DNA of 64,000 nucleotides. Origin: Lathyrus oleraceus. Lineage: Eukaryota; Streptophyta; Magnoliopsida; Fabales; Fabaceae. The notes beneath the pieces were generated by a model, which saw nothing but the letters and a program-made list of their open reading frames with translations, searched no databases and was not told the origin of the DNA. The position numbers and the translations under genes are program-made. Location of the stretch: assembly GCF_024323335.1 (NCBI RefSeq), contig NC_066581.1:437422238-437486237 (forward strand). Reading direction: 5' to 3'. Positions 1 through 10,395 of this stretch are shown here, one piece after another (within the stretch, counting starts at the first letter, position 1; every line of letters starts with the position of its first letter).

Positions 1-308
1 ATAAAAGAGCATGACAGATGTTATTTTCGAAGATGTGACACCCTTGTTTGGTGTATTTACTCTGATATATACTTGTTGTTGTTATTAAATATTTGGGGTA
101 TGTTAACGGGCACCACCAACCTTGCTGACAAGTGTCCAAGATTGGTGACACTTCTCACCTCCGCCCAAAAGTCCCAGACCATCTATTAAAGAAGGGACCT
201 GGAGCCATGCATTCATTTCTTAGAACCCTTTCGCTCTCTTCATACCTAAAGCGCCAAAGTGCTCTGCAACCGCGTTCGTCTCTGCAACCGCAACCTACCG
301 GAGAAGAC

Positions 309-340
309 GGTGGTTGTCGGCCAACAGCGGCAACGCCACC
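309..340 (-). other. Stem-loop beside TTCTCCGG motif in LTR F
   Basis: GGTGG (309-313) pairs with CCACC (336-340), and inner bases 314-319 can pair with 328-333 across a small bulge. TTCTTCTCCGG follows directly on the plus strand. LTRs A, B, C and E have stem-loops of different sequence at the matching place. Confidence 0.4.
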
Positions 341-931
341 TTCTTCTCCGGTGAACCAACATTCACACAACCAAACCTTAAACACCAACCCCCCTTATCT
401 TGGCCGAGGATTATGAATTCGGCCACAGAAATCTCAGAAACCCAACCAAAACCCTAGATCGAGACCGTAATGTACAAACCTAAAAAACAAAATCTTGATT
501 AAACAGTTGAAACGAAAACAAAAACAGTTAGAGATAACATTCAAAAGGTGAACCCTAGATTTGCAATCAAGACTACAAAAAAGGCGATTCAGCGTAATTA
601 ACTTGGGGTTTACAAAAAGTGTATCAAGATCAGCAAGAAGAGGCGAAGATTTCAAGCAAAGGGGAAGGAAAAAAGTATACTTGATAGAAGACGGGTCACC
701 GGCGACGTTTGTTCCTTCACGTTCGAGATAAGTTCTTTCTTTAAAACTTTCATTCTCTCTCCTCTTTCTATTTTTTTACTGCGTTTCTGGGTCTGAGCTC
801 GTTTAGGTTAGGGTTTCAGTATGAAACTCTAGCTTTAACCTAGAAATCCTTGAGCTTTAGTGAAAAATGTTCTTAGGGATTTTTTAGCAGAGTTACGGTA
901 GGTCTTCTCTTCACCTTGGCGTAATCGCTTG

Positions 932-939
932 TATTTATA
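932..939 (-). promoter_or_regulatory. Putative TATA box of LTR F
   Basis: The minus strand reads TATAAATA here, about 1.48 kb inside the LTR start at 2416. The TATA boxes of LTRs A, B, C and E lie 1.44-1.53 kb inside theirs. Transcription would start near position 905 and run leftward. This is inferred from sequence and position only. Confidence 0.5.
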
Positions 940-2416
940 GGGTGATTGTAAAGGATATTCCGTGAATGATGAGTTGGTAATCTTATGATGAATTTGTTAG
1001 GAAATCCTCTGCGTATCCTAGATTTTGTGGGGACCATAGTCGCACCTCTCACGATAAATTCTTCCATATCTTTCCGTTGGGTGATTTTGTTTTGGTGGAT
1101 TTGTTTTGGATTTATGTGGTCCCCTTGTCCTTGATCGTAATCTTATTGTTAATCTTCTTAAAACTTTAATTAATTTATTTTAAGGTTTTGATGCTAATGC
1201 CTTGTTTTCCTACAGGTTGTCTTGATTTAAGAAATGATGTGGTAATGGTTCTACAAAGGCTCCGTCTTCAACGGTTGGATTTGCAGCATAATGCCTTGGT
1301 CTTAACGTAGGATATTCATACATTAGGATGTAATACTTGTATTTTCGGAGAATATGTGTAAGGCTTTTTGGATTAAACTATTCACATAACATCTGCAAGA
1401 TCCTGGATTCAAACCTGTGTGTGTCACAATTTTTTTTTAAAACACTCAAGTCTAGAGTAGAATCTTATTGAAAAATGTTTGGAGCACAATAAATAAAAGA
1501 ATGAACATTCTAATTTTGGTTGACCTAGTGTACAATTATCGGTCAAAAAAGTATAACAAAAAGGAATAAAATAAACAAGATGTCATAGCGTTGAGAGCTT
1601 ATTTCCAGCATGAAGTCAACAAAGGACCATGGCACATAAGTGTGAGTAGTGTAAAAGACGAGCTTCAAAATGTTATCAGTAATAGTGGTTCTCACCTATA
1701 ATTAACCTTGGATTAAACCATTCACATACATGCTTCAAAATGCAAACATTAATTTAGAAACTTATGATGGATTAAAACTTGGCATAATTATTTGGGAGAT
1801 GAAAAAAACGGCGAGCTTGCACACTTGGCTTGATAGGAAATTATCACAATGCAAAATATCACTTAACAACAAAATGAATTTACGTCATTTATTTCCTGCC
1901 CATAAGAAAAATGGATCAAGAAAAAATGTACTCGGTTTGTGTCAACGTTATGACTGAATGTGTGACCATGGTTGCAACATGGACCCAAAGGCCCCACGAA
2001 TGAAAGAGGCACGACCAATTTAAACTTTATGATTTTTTAGCAAAAACCATACAAAAACCGGCATAAATCATCAAACTAAGAACAAACCGCATACTTGAAG
2101 TAGTTGGATGAAATGCGCACAGATGGGGGAAAACTGGTGGAATTCTTATGGGACCAAAGGCTTAGACTGGAATCAATGGTCATAAATAAATGCAGGTTCC
2201 ATCACCCCGCGTAACTGAAAACAAATTATGAAGGATGAAGAATTTAAGCTTTGAGAGACTACTCAAAGAAGGCTTGACATGATTAGGGTTGAAGAATTTT
2301 TGATCTAGTAAAAGCCTTCCCCCCATGTTTTAAGTCTATGTGTTGTGTTTTTTTTTTTGTTATGGGTGCTTAACGAAAGTTTTAAAAAACTACCCGAGCA
2401 AAATCAGGGTATGACA

Positions 2417-3050
2417 ATATGGTGAAAATTGTAGGAGATAGGGTCTAGGGAGACCCAATTTTGATCAGATGAATTCATCTGGCCAACCACAATCGACCAA
2501 CTTGCTAACCTCCAATTCTTTTGACTTTCTTGGATCATGGTAGATCATATATGCATAAGATGATGAATTTTGAAGTATCCCTTGAGAAATTATATCAATT
2601 AGTGAGATAGCTTGTTGGAGAAGTTACTCAAGATACCTAGTCAAACTAGGGTTTCCAAGGCAAATCACCTCCAAACTATTGAAGAAAACTTGATCAATAT
2701 AACATGTAGTAATCAATGGAACTCATATATGATGCTCATAAGCATTTTTGAATCAATTCATGGTTGTGCTCTTTGTCATGAGTGTCTCAAACCCTAGATA
2801 TGAACTTGATAAATCAACGGGATCATGCCTTACCTACAAAAGAGTTAGGAAAATGCAAAGATATATTTTTGGTATTTTGGTTAGTAAAATGATGATATAC
2901 AAGTATGATACAATCACATAGTGCTAGGTAATATCTCCCAAAACAAACCCAATGAAAGAGGGGCAAGGAGGATGCCAAGGTATGATCCTAATGCTAATGC
3001 TTATGATGAAATTGCATGAGGGATCTTAGGGTCAAAATTGGGGTCTTACA
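2417..3050 (-). mobile_element. Remaining U3 end of the 3' LTR of Ogre C
   Basis: The segment matches the last ~620 bp of C's 5' LTR (about 30650-31269) with roughly 9% difference by eye, and differs much more from the LTRs of A, B and E. It ends in GGGGTCTTACA at 3050, the TGTAAGACCC LTR start on the minus strand. A PPT-like tract follows at 3051. The rest of this LTR was displaced leftward out of the window by the insertion of F. Assignment to C rather than a sibling element is inferred from similarity and from its position. Confidence 0.7.
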
Positions 3051-3063
3051 GCTGCTCCTATTT
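3051..3063 (-). other. Polypurine tract of Ogre C
   Basis: On the minus strand AAATAGGAGCAGC lies directly before the LTR start TGTAAGACC. B and E have AAATAGGGGCATC in the same place. The internal Ogre sequence continues to about 3085, where the SIRE-like LTR begins. Confidence 0.65.
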
Positions 3064-3430
3064 AAGGACATTCTAACTGAAATTCTGGTATCAGATATGA
3101 GATGTCGAAGGTAATGTCACGACACTAATATCTGAGTAATGCAAATAGGATAAAGATAAAGAATAGTAATGCAATAGACACAAGCAATTGTTAACCCAGT
3201 TCGATCCAACTCACCTAGATCTGGGGGCTACCAAGCCAGGAAGGAAATCCACTAAAATAGAATAAGTTCAAAGACTCTCCGTACATTTCAAGAAGTTACA
3301 GTCTTTCTCACCTAATCTCTACCCGTGCAATTTCTACCTAAGCACTCTTAGATATGAGAACCCACTCACTTCCCTTCAATCACACCTGTGATTTTAAACA
3401 ACAATTCCTTGTGAAAAGAAGACACTTTTC

Positions 3431-3565
3431 AATAACACACACTTGATTTTACTTCACAGTTTCAATCAAGTAGACACACACTTAATCTTGCTTAACAACT
3501 TTGATCAAGTAGACACACACTAGATCTTGCTTAACAACTTTGATCAAGTAGACACACACTCTTGC
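3431..3565 (-). repeat. Tandem repeat of 39-bp unit in the SIRE-like LTR
   Basis: Three imperfect copies each carry the core ATCAAGTAGACACACAC, with cores near 3464, 3503 and 3542. It lies downstream of the TATA box, so it would be in the transcribed part of the LTR. Confidence 0.75.
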
Positions 3566-3734
3566 TTATAAGCTTAGAGTGACAAATTACAACCCATAAA
3601 TCAGACCAATTCAATCATCTATGGATGACTTGAATGGCTTACAAGTCTCATGACTAAACAAGACACAAACCCTTGCTCTCTCTCAGTATTTCGCTTTGTA
3701 TTGGTTGTGTAACAAATCAGGTTTTCCAAGTCCC

Positions 3735-3742
3735 TTTTTATA
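3735..3742 (-). promoter_or_regulatory. Putative TATA box of the SIRE-like LTR
   Basis: The minus strand reads CTATAAAAAGGG about 460 bp inside the LTR start at 4200. Transcription would start about 30 bp further left. Sequence-only inference. Confidence 0.55.
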
Positions 3743-4200
3743 GAAGCTTTCAGCTGGGCTTGGACATCTTGAAAACCCTAAAACTATTTTCCAATTAAAT
3801 CTTGTCATCATAGCTGGTTAGATCTCTTTGGAAAATAAATAAATCAGGTTGTAATCAATGATTGAATGTGCCTGCAAATCAGATCTTCAATCATACATAG
3901 ATTGCCATTAAATGCGCAATCACATAGCACATAACATTCACCCTGAATGTTTTGTGTACAGGATGTCATGACACCGGGTCTGACATCCTGGAGTAATCTT
4001 GCATAATTCCATTTATAATTTCCAGCAGGTACATAATATCAGATGCCATGACATTGTGTATGACATCCTGAAACAATCCTGCATAATTATGTTTTTAAAC
4101 TCCAACAGGTACATAGATATCTTATGTTAAGACATCACAAAAAACATCTTGTGAACACTCTTTGTCTTACCAAAATTGCTGCCAACACTTAGAACCAACA

Positions 4201-4212
4201 AACTCCCCCTTT
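4201..4212 (-). other. Polypurine tract of the SIRE-like element
   Basis: The minus strand reads AAAGGGGGAGTT directly before the LTR start TGTTGG at 4200. Further G-runs in the untranslated region (AGGGGGAGAAG near 4370, 4460 and 4760) are extra PPT-like tracts. Confidence 0.7.
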
Positions 4213-4318
4213 GGCAAATTTTGGCTAAAACATATATCTGTCCATTTTGTTCACAAGAGAAAACACATCAGCAGTTAAATAGCATAACAGCAGTTTAAGC
4301 AGCAGCAGAAGCAAATAC

Positions 4319-4491
4319 AATTACTAGCTATAGCTACTAGTAATACACACATGCACAAGGGTACTTCTTCTCCCCCTAAATCTGTGCAACACAACCAGAA
4401 TTACTAGTTATATAGAGGCAACTAGAAAAACACATAAATGCACAAGAGTTCTTCTTCTCCCCCTAAATCTGTGCAACACAAACATCTCCTT
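4319..4491 (-). repeat. Two-copy 87-bp tandem repeat in the 3' untranslated region
   Basis: Two imperfect copies about 87 bp apart share ATGCACAAG, CTTCTCCCCCTAAAT and CTGTGCAACACAA, and each carries a purine-rich tract on the minus strand. The 4213-5132 stretch is otherwise A/C-rich on the plus strand, without a supported ORF, and reads as the region between the envelope-like ORF and the LTR. Confidence 0.6.
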
Positions 4492-5132
4492 TAATAATAA
4501 CAACACATGTAACCACAACACCTGTAACAGTCAGAATCACCCTCTGACATCTGCTTCAACATCACTTGTGCACCACATCAGACATCTCCTCCAACATCAG
4601 TTGCACAGAACATGAGACATATCCCCTAACATCACAGAACAGAACAACATTCTGTTTTACATCAAACACATCTCCTTCAACAGTAGTTGTTCATCTGTTC
4701 AACTACACCAGCACATACATCTCCACACAGCTCCACAAATTTAACTGCTCCACATAAACACTTCTCCCCCTTTTTAGCCAAAATTGACCAAAGGTGACCA
4801 ATTAGACAAAATAAATGTCAATTAGCCTAGCAGAGAATTTCACAACAGATGTTATAACATATACAATGTTAAAACATAAATGTTAGGAGATACACACCAT
4901 AATTATACACAGCTGTTATAGCTGAGATAATTAGAAATCCATGGAACTCATTAAGAGCCCAAATATTACATAAAGGCATCAGTAAGGACTGCCACAAATT
5001 ACACACATTTCAACAGAAAAAAAACAAATTCTTCAGCATCAAAACAACAGGGGGACCAACTTTCATAACAGTCAAACCAACCTAGTCTTCATCACCACAC
5101 ACAGTCTTCATATCAGGGGGAACCATTACCAC

Positions 5133-6773
5133 TTAATCTGGGGAAGAGGCATCATCTTCACCTTCAGAATCAGAGTTGCCACTAGATTGAGCATTGGACT
5201 TCTCACTTGAGGTATTGGCATCTGAATCCTTGGTCTCACCGGCCTTCTCCATCTCTTCCTTCTCTAAGCTACCAATAAGAACCTCCAAAGCCTCTTTCCT
5301 TGCCTTGGCAACCCTAATACCATTATTCAGCTCCTTACAAGTTTCCTTTAATTGATCAATCAAGCTACCTTGAGAGGCAGGCTCCTTTCTTGTAGATGTC
5401 ATGACGACATCATTGACATGGCTTCCTTCAAACAACTTGTAGTGAATGGATATTGGAGGCTTTCTTCTGCTTGGAATGTCACTTGTGGTGAGAATGCCTG
5501 GTTGCTGGCTCAAGATAATTCCACAGATGATAGATGGAAAGGCAATGGGCAGCTTCACTGCATTAGTGGAGGCATGCCTGACAATTTGATCAAACATAAA
5601 CCTTCCAAAGTCAAAGTTTATCCTGGTTCCAATAGCATAAATTATTCTTCCAAGACCAATAGAGATGGTTGAGATATGATTAGTAGGCACCCAGTTGGCT
5701 GAACCAATCTTATGCAAGATAGCATATTTGACAGTTAGTTTGCCAGCTGATAGGTGATTCTTACTAGGCCATTCCTTAACTTGGCCAGCAGTAATAATCC
5801 TACAGACTTCATTGTCTGTAGCCTCTAAGTCCACACCTCCTTCAGTTCCTCTCCCTAGAAATTTGTTGATTATGGTTGGGGAGAATCTCACACATCTACC
5901 TCTTACAAAAACCTTGCAAAATTCCTTGCTACTCTTTTCAGAAATATCCTCCGGGATATTCACAACAAATTCTTTCACTAACCCCTCAAAGCATTGGGGT
6001 AAACCAACAACATTTTTCAACAGACCAGCATTCTTGATCAAATCCATCACTTCCTTCACCTCTACAACTTCCTTTCCCAGCTCCCTTTCAACAACAACCC
6101 TCCTTTGAATGACAAACTTCCACTTGGCAGCACCATCTTCAAGGTGGAAAGAGATGTTATCTAAGTGCACAACTGCAACTTTTCCTGGAGACTTCTTAAC
6201 AGCCTGCCTTTTAGTAGGGGAGATGTCCGGGACATCGTCTTCGATATCCTCTTCAGAGTCAGAACTTTCTCTGACCTTCCTCTTTTTAACCTCAACTTTA
6301 CTCCAAGATTTGGAGGGTCCTACACCAACAGTCTTCTTCCTAGTTCTGTCTGTCATCATTTCAGCCACAGTCTTCCCTTGTCTGGTCTTCAATTTTCTAG
6401 CAACACTTGGTTTTACATGATGAAACAAGGTGTCATCTTCTTCCTTAGAACTTTCTTCCTCCAGATCAATAATATTCTCAGCAGTTTCATGAGACACATT
6501 TGCTGGTTTCTTGCTAGGTAAGATTTTACCTAGAGAACATAATCTCTCAGCAGCCACTTCCTTCTCTGATCTAGATGAATCATCATCTTTCTCAGCTTGG
6601 GGTTCCACCTCAGGAGAGGGGTCCCTTCTAAAAAGAGGGGTAGAAACACCCTTGACTGCATGCCCTTCATTCAGAATCCTAGTAACTAGGTTCCTAATGG
6701 TATGATCAGTAAAGTGCATGTCATCTTTATGAGGAGATTTTTCAAGAATGTTACCTTACTTACTTCCAGCCAT
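5133..6773 (-). pseudogene. Envelope-like ORF of the SIRE-like element
   Basis: A continuous reading frame of 528 codons runs from ATG 6719 to the stop at 5133. In the same frame an upstream ATG at 6773 is separated by a TAA at 6756-6758, so the N-terminus is probably cut by a nonsense change. The first ~200 residues are acidic, Ser- and Lys-rich and look disordered. Residues ~250-420 are the conserved part (FSPTIINKFLGRG, ANWVPTNHIS, IYAIGT, PSIICGIIL). I recognise this as the region shared by plant 'envelope-like' or 'putative plant transposon protein' entries of SIRE elements. The C-terminus has a Leu/Lys/Glu-rich helix and an acidic Ser-rich tail. No signal peptide or clear membrane anchor is visible, so a real envelope function is not supported. 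Confidence 0.75.
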
Positions 6774-7167
6774 GGAAGAAGGGCCAGGGGCGTCACCTGG
6801 TATCACACAAAGAGGAGTAACGTCCAACACGTCTTCATCTAGAAACTCCATGGAGAGTCCTTGCATGATGAGAGGGTTTTGAACTAGAGGATGAGGGATG
6901 TTGAGACATTTTGTTGAACTTTTGAAAAAAATATCTTTGCCCTAGCAGAGGTTTTCTGAGAAGTTGGATGAAGATGGAAATGGCTGTGTTTAGGTAGCGA
7001 GTGGAAATGGCATAAATACTAGTTCCAATACTAGGTAATGATTCATCATTAATGTGGCTCTTTCTTTTAAGTGGGCAGAAAATATTTTTATTACCTTTTA
7101 CACTCCACTTTAATTGCCATAACTTCACAAGAATCCAAATCCCCAATTTCACTCTTACATATTCAAG

Positions 7168-7395
7168 CTAATTATCATCCAAACCCCTTGCAAATTTGTT
7201 AGCTAATTGCATTTCATGATTTAGAGCTATGAATTTGTCTTCCACAAATTTTCTAATGGAGTGATGACATAAATTAATGTGCTTGGTCCAACTGTGATGA
7301 ATAGGATTTTTGGACATAGTTGTAGCATTCACGTTGTCATAGTACAATGTCATGACATCGTGTGTGACATTGTATGCAATCATTAGTAGTTTCAA
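7168..7395 (-). pseudogene. Relic of copia RNase H C-terminus
   Basis: A 75-codon frame keeps the end of a Ty1/copia RNase H: LYYDNVNATTMSKNPIHHS, then TKHINLCHHSIRKFVED and an EMQLANKFARGLD tail. The catalytic core and all of the upstream RNase H are deleted. Positions 7153-6910 between it and the envelope-like ORF hold no convincing gene; a short out-of-frame MSQHPSSSSS start there may be the old N-terminus of the envelope-like protein. Confidence 0.65.
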
Positions 7396-7434
7396 TCAAC
7401 CCTGTTGAGAACAGCTACTTCTATATGCTATATA

Positions 7435-8354
7435 TTAAGCATAAACACCATTTTCATCTTTCAAATGTGTAGGAGCAGGTGTCCTTTCACTCTCCATCCC
7501 AATCTTCTCAACATTGTTCTTGGCACTTTTGCTTTGAGGTAGACACATAGGCCCTTCTATCTGCTTGACTTGTAGCCCAAGTCCAACAAAGCTCTTTCCA
7601 ACTTCAGACTGTATATGACTAGCAGCATGTACAACCATCTGATCCAACCTCTTATCTATTTGAGCCATCATGAGCTTTTCTCCTTTGGAAGTGATGTTAA
7701 GTCTGAGTTTCTGGTGTGACATCCTTGTCTGACATTTCCCACAGACTTTCAATTTGGGAGTTCCTTTAGAAGATATAATCATCTTCATCCTTTTATCTTT
7801 GACTGAGGTACGTTTTAAGGAGTAACTAATTTGAGAGCTCCACATGTAACAGTTGTCTTTGGTTCTGACTCCTTCCATGATCACTTCACTTTCTTTGTTG
7901 GTAATCAGACATTCAGTTTTAGTGAAGTTAACATTTAGACCTTGGTCACATAGTTGACTGATGCTTATTAGATTTGCATTCAAGCCTTTAACAAGTAGGA
8001 CCTTGTCAAGTTTAGGAACTCCAGGGCATTCAAGCTTTTCTATCCCCTTGATTTCACCCTTTGCTCCATCACCAAAGGTTACATAGCTTATGGCATGAGG
8101 ATGAAGACCAGTTAGCAGGTCTTTGTTTCCAGTCATGTGTCTGGAGCACCCACTGTCAAAGTACCAATCTTTTTTGGATGAAAGTCTAAAGGGAGTGTGA
8201 GCTATTAGACTTGTAACAATTGTCTTAGGAACCCATTGCTTCTTGTTGACAGTCCTGTGCTGTTTGGGTCTTGGTTGATAGTGAGCCTGATGATGAACAG
8301 GGCTAGGATAACCATACAGCTTATAGCAGAAGGGCTTCAGGTGGCCAAAATTTC
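7435..8354 (-). pseudogene. Collapsed copia gag-protease-pol fragment
   Basis: The frame is open from the right junction to the stop at 7435. It starts in the second half of a CCHC zinc knuckle (GHLKPFC), then reaches the aspartic protease site in WYFDSGCSRHMTG near 8145. The gag-pre-integrase segment follows (VKGLNANLISISQLCDQG). After a KVCGKCQ...MSHQKL relic it jumps into the end of RT (SFVGLGLQVKQ, QSKSAKNNVEKIG). Integrase and most of RT are absent, removed by deletions that left the frame open. It cannot encode working enzymes. Confidence 0.75.
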
Positions 8355-10142
8355 AATGCCCCAATACCATTTCCGTACTGATTAACAGCGCCATCGAACA
8401 CCATACCCCATCGGGAACTAGACTCTGGTCCTTCATCGAGCGTAGGCTCATCGCAATCTTTCATCTTCAAATACATAATCTCCTCATCTATGAAGTCGTA
8501 CTGCACAGACTGATAATCCTCAATTGGTTGATGTGCCAAGTGGTCAGCCAAGATACTACCTTTAATAGCCTTCTGAGCTCGATACTCAATGTCATACTCA
8601 AATAACAACATCTTCCAACGGGCAATCCTCCCAGTTAAAGCAGGCTTCTCGAAGATATATTTGATTGGATCCATTTTGGATATCAACCAAGTTGTATGAT
8701 TCAACATATACTGGCGTAAGCGCTTAGCAGCCTAAGCCAAAGCACAACATGTCTTCTCGAGCATTGAGTATCGAGACTCACAATCAGTGAACTTCTTACT
8801 CAAGTAGTATATTGCACACTCTTTCTTTCCTGATTCATCTTGCTGACCCAATACACAACCCATAGAATCATTAAGCACGGTCAAGTTCATAATCAATGGT
8901 CTCCCTTCAACAGGTTCAAACAGAATTGGAGGCTCAGACAATTACTCTTGGATACTGTCAAAGGCCTTTTGGCAATCCTCGGTCCAATCATGACGCTGAT
9001 CTTTCTGGAGGAGCTTGAATATAGGCGCACATGTGGCAGTCATGTGGGATATAAATCGGGAAATATAATTCAAGCGGCCAAGAAAACCTCGGACTCGCTT
9101 CTCAGTTTTGGGAGCAAGCATCCCTTGTATTGCTTTGACCTTGGCAGGATCAACTTCAATACCTCTTTCACTGACAATAAAGCCCACTAACTTGCCGGAA
9201 CGGACTCCAAATGTACACTTGTTCGGGATCAAGCGGAGTTTGTACTTCCTCAATCGCTGGAAAAGCTTCAACAAGTGTTCTACATGTTCAACTTCCATTT
9301 TCGACTTTGCAATCATATCATCAACATACACCTCGATCTCTTTGTGCATCATATCATGAAACAAGATAGTCATAGCGCGTTGATACGTGGCTCCGGCGTT
9401 CTTTAAACCGAAGGGCATCACCCGATAACAGAATGTTCCCCAAGGTGTGATGAATGTTGTCTTCTCCATATCCTCGGGTGCCATTTTAATCTGGTTATAA
9501 CCGGAAAATCCGTCCATAAATGAGAAGACATTGAATTTAGCTGTATTGTCTACCAACATATCAATATGTGGTAGAGGAAAATCATCTTTCGGACTAGCTT
9601 TATTCAAGTCTCGATAGTCCATACACATTCAGACTTTTCCATCTTTCTTAGGCACAGGCACAATATTGGCCACCCAATGAGGATATGTAGAAGTCACCAG
9701 AAACTCCGCATCAATTTGCTTATGAACTTCTTCTTTAATCTTCACTACCATATCAGGATGAGTTCTTCTGAGCTTCTGCTTTACAGGCACACACTCAGGC
9801 TTCAAAGGCAGGAAATGTTGCACGATATCGGTATCTAGACCAGGCATGTCTTCATACGACCAAGAAAAGACGTCGACATATTCTCGTAGCAACTCAATCA
9901 ACCCCTTCTTGACAGACTCTTCCAGGAGTGCCCCAATCTTCACTTCACGAACACAATCTTCAGACCCCAAGTTGACTGTTTCCAGATTCTCAAGATGTGG
10001 TTGAATGACCTTCTCCTCGTGCTCAAGCACACGGGTGATCTCATCAGGAATCTCTTCAACATCATCTTCTTCGGCCTCAAATACAGGGAACTCAAAGTTG
10101 GGAGATGGTGTTAGATCATTATGTTCAATGAGTTTGATCAAC
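8355..10142 (-). pseudogene. Ogre A pol exon 2: RT and RNase H, truncated
   Basis: The frame begins at the predicted splice acceptor with LIKLIEHND and runs in one frame to the junction with SIRE. RT motifs are present: FSFMDGFSGYNQI with the first catalytic Asp, YRVMPFGLKNAGATYQ, and an intact YVDD. The first RNase H (connection-type) domain follows, then the start of the second, archaeal-like RNase H (VFDGAVNQYGNGIGA). Three in-frame stops break it at 9629-9631 (Arg in B), 8942-8944 (Tyr in B) and 8732-8734 (Trp in B). There is no frameshift. Integrase is absent, lost at the junction. Confidence 0.85.
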
Positions 10143-10395
10143 CTGCATAATGATTTTGAGTATAAAAGAGATTTCAGGATTCAAACAAGGCAAACCATTA
10201 TGCAGATGAAAAGATTTTTTAGGGTTTTATGGTGATCACCAATTTCATGCAAAAAACAAAAAAGGAAAAAATAATTTGGAAAAACAAACATTTAACATGT
10301 GATTATTGAATGAATATCATGGTATTAATCAAAATGTGCCAACAATGTCATCACTTCTCCTTTTGGCATGGGAGAAGGGTTTTTAAACACATTAC
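10143..10395 (-). other. Predicted intron between protease and pol in Ogre A
   Basis: On the minus strand the donor is CCAC|GTAATG at 10396/10395 and the acceptor is TTATGCAG|GTTGATC at 10143/10142, giving 253 bp. Splicing joins the phases so that Thr-Leu-Ile-Lys reads into the RT frame. B has the same donor and acceptor context. An intron at this place is a known Ogre trait; use of these exact sites is inferred. Confidence 0.7.

Larger units (their letters stand above)
1..2416 (-). mobile_element. Partial LTR of Tat/Ogre-like retrotransposon F, running off the left edge
   Basis: The right boundary is seen as GGGTATGACA at 2407-2416, which on the minus strand is an LTR start TGTCATACCC, the same start used by elements D and G. 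Immediately right of it the sequence becomes the U3 of element C in mid-LTR, so F is inserted in C's 3' LTR. On the minus strand a TATA box lies about 1.48 kb and a stem-loop with TTCTCCGG about 2.08 kb from this start, matching the layout of the other LTRs here. The left end of the LTR is outside the window. No ORF in it resembles a known protein. The family assignment rests on layout rather than protein evidence. Confidence 0.55.
3086..4200 (-). repeat. 3' LTR of the SIRE-like element
   Basis: The minus-strand LTR starts TGTTGGTTCTAAG at 4200, directly after the purine tract AAAGGGGGAGTT. It would end near ...CTGATACCA at 3086, giving about 1.1 kb. The 3086 end is less certain than 4200. 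It contains a TATA box and a 39-bp tandem repeat. No second copy of this LTR is in the window. Confidence 0.7.
3086..8354 (-). mobile_element. SIRE/Maximus-type Ty1/copia remnant with envelope-like ORF
   Basis: Read on the minus strand, the fragment holds the end of a gag zinc knuckle, a protease DSG site, a gag-pre-integrase segment, short relics of RT and RNase H, an envelope-like ORF, a PPT and a 3' LTR. That order fits the SIRE/Maximus lineage. The 5' LTR, most of gag, integrase and most of RT are missing. The right edge cuts in the gag zinc knuckle and joins Ogre A sequence. The left edge lies in C's 3' untranslated region, about 35 bp from the LTR, so the insertion was probably into C. 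No target duplication can be checked because the right flank is deleted. Confidence 0.85.

Noticed and set aside
132..416. Possible small gene near the left end (both strands)
   Set aside because: The sequence fits the stem-loop and leader part of LTR F; neither frame resembles a known protein.
3086..3100. TGGTATCAGA on the plus strand read as a tRNA-Met primer site
   Set aside because: The SIRE-like element is on the minus strand and this is at its 3' LTR end; it is more likely the LTR terminus than a PBS.
5352..6705. Several plus-strand frames opposite the envelope-like ORF
   Set aside because: They are shadows of the 528-codon minus-strand frame.
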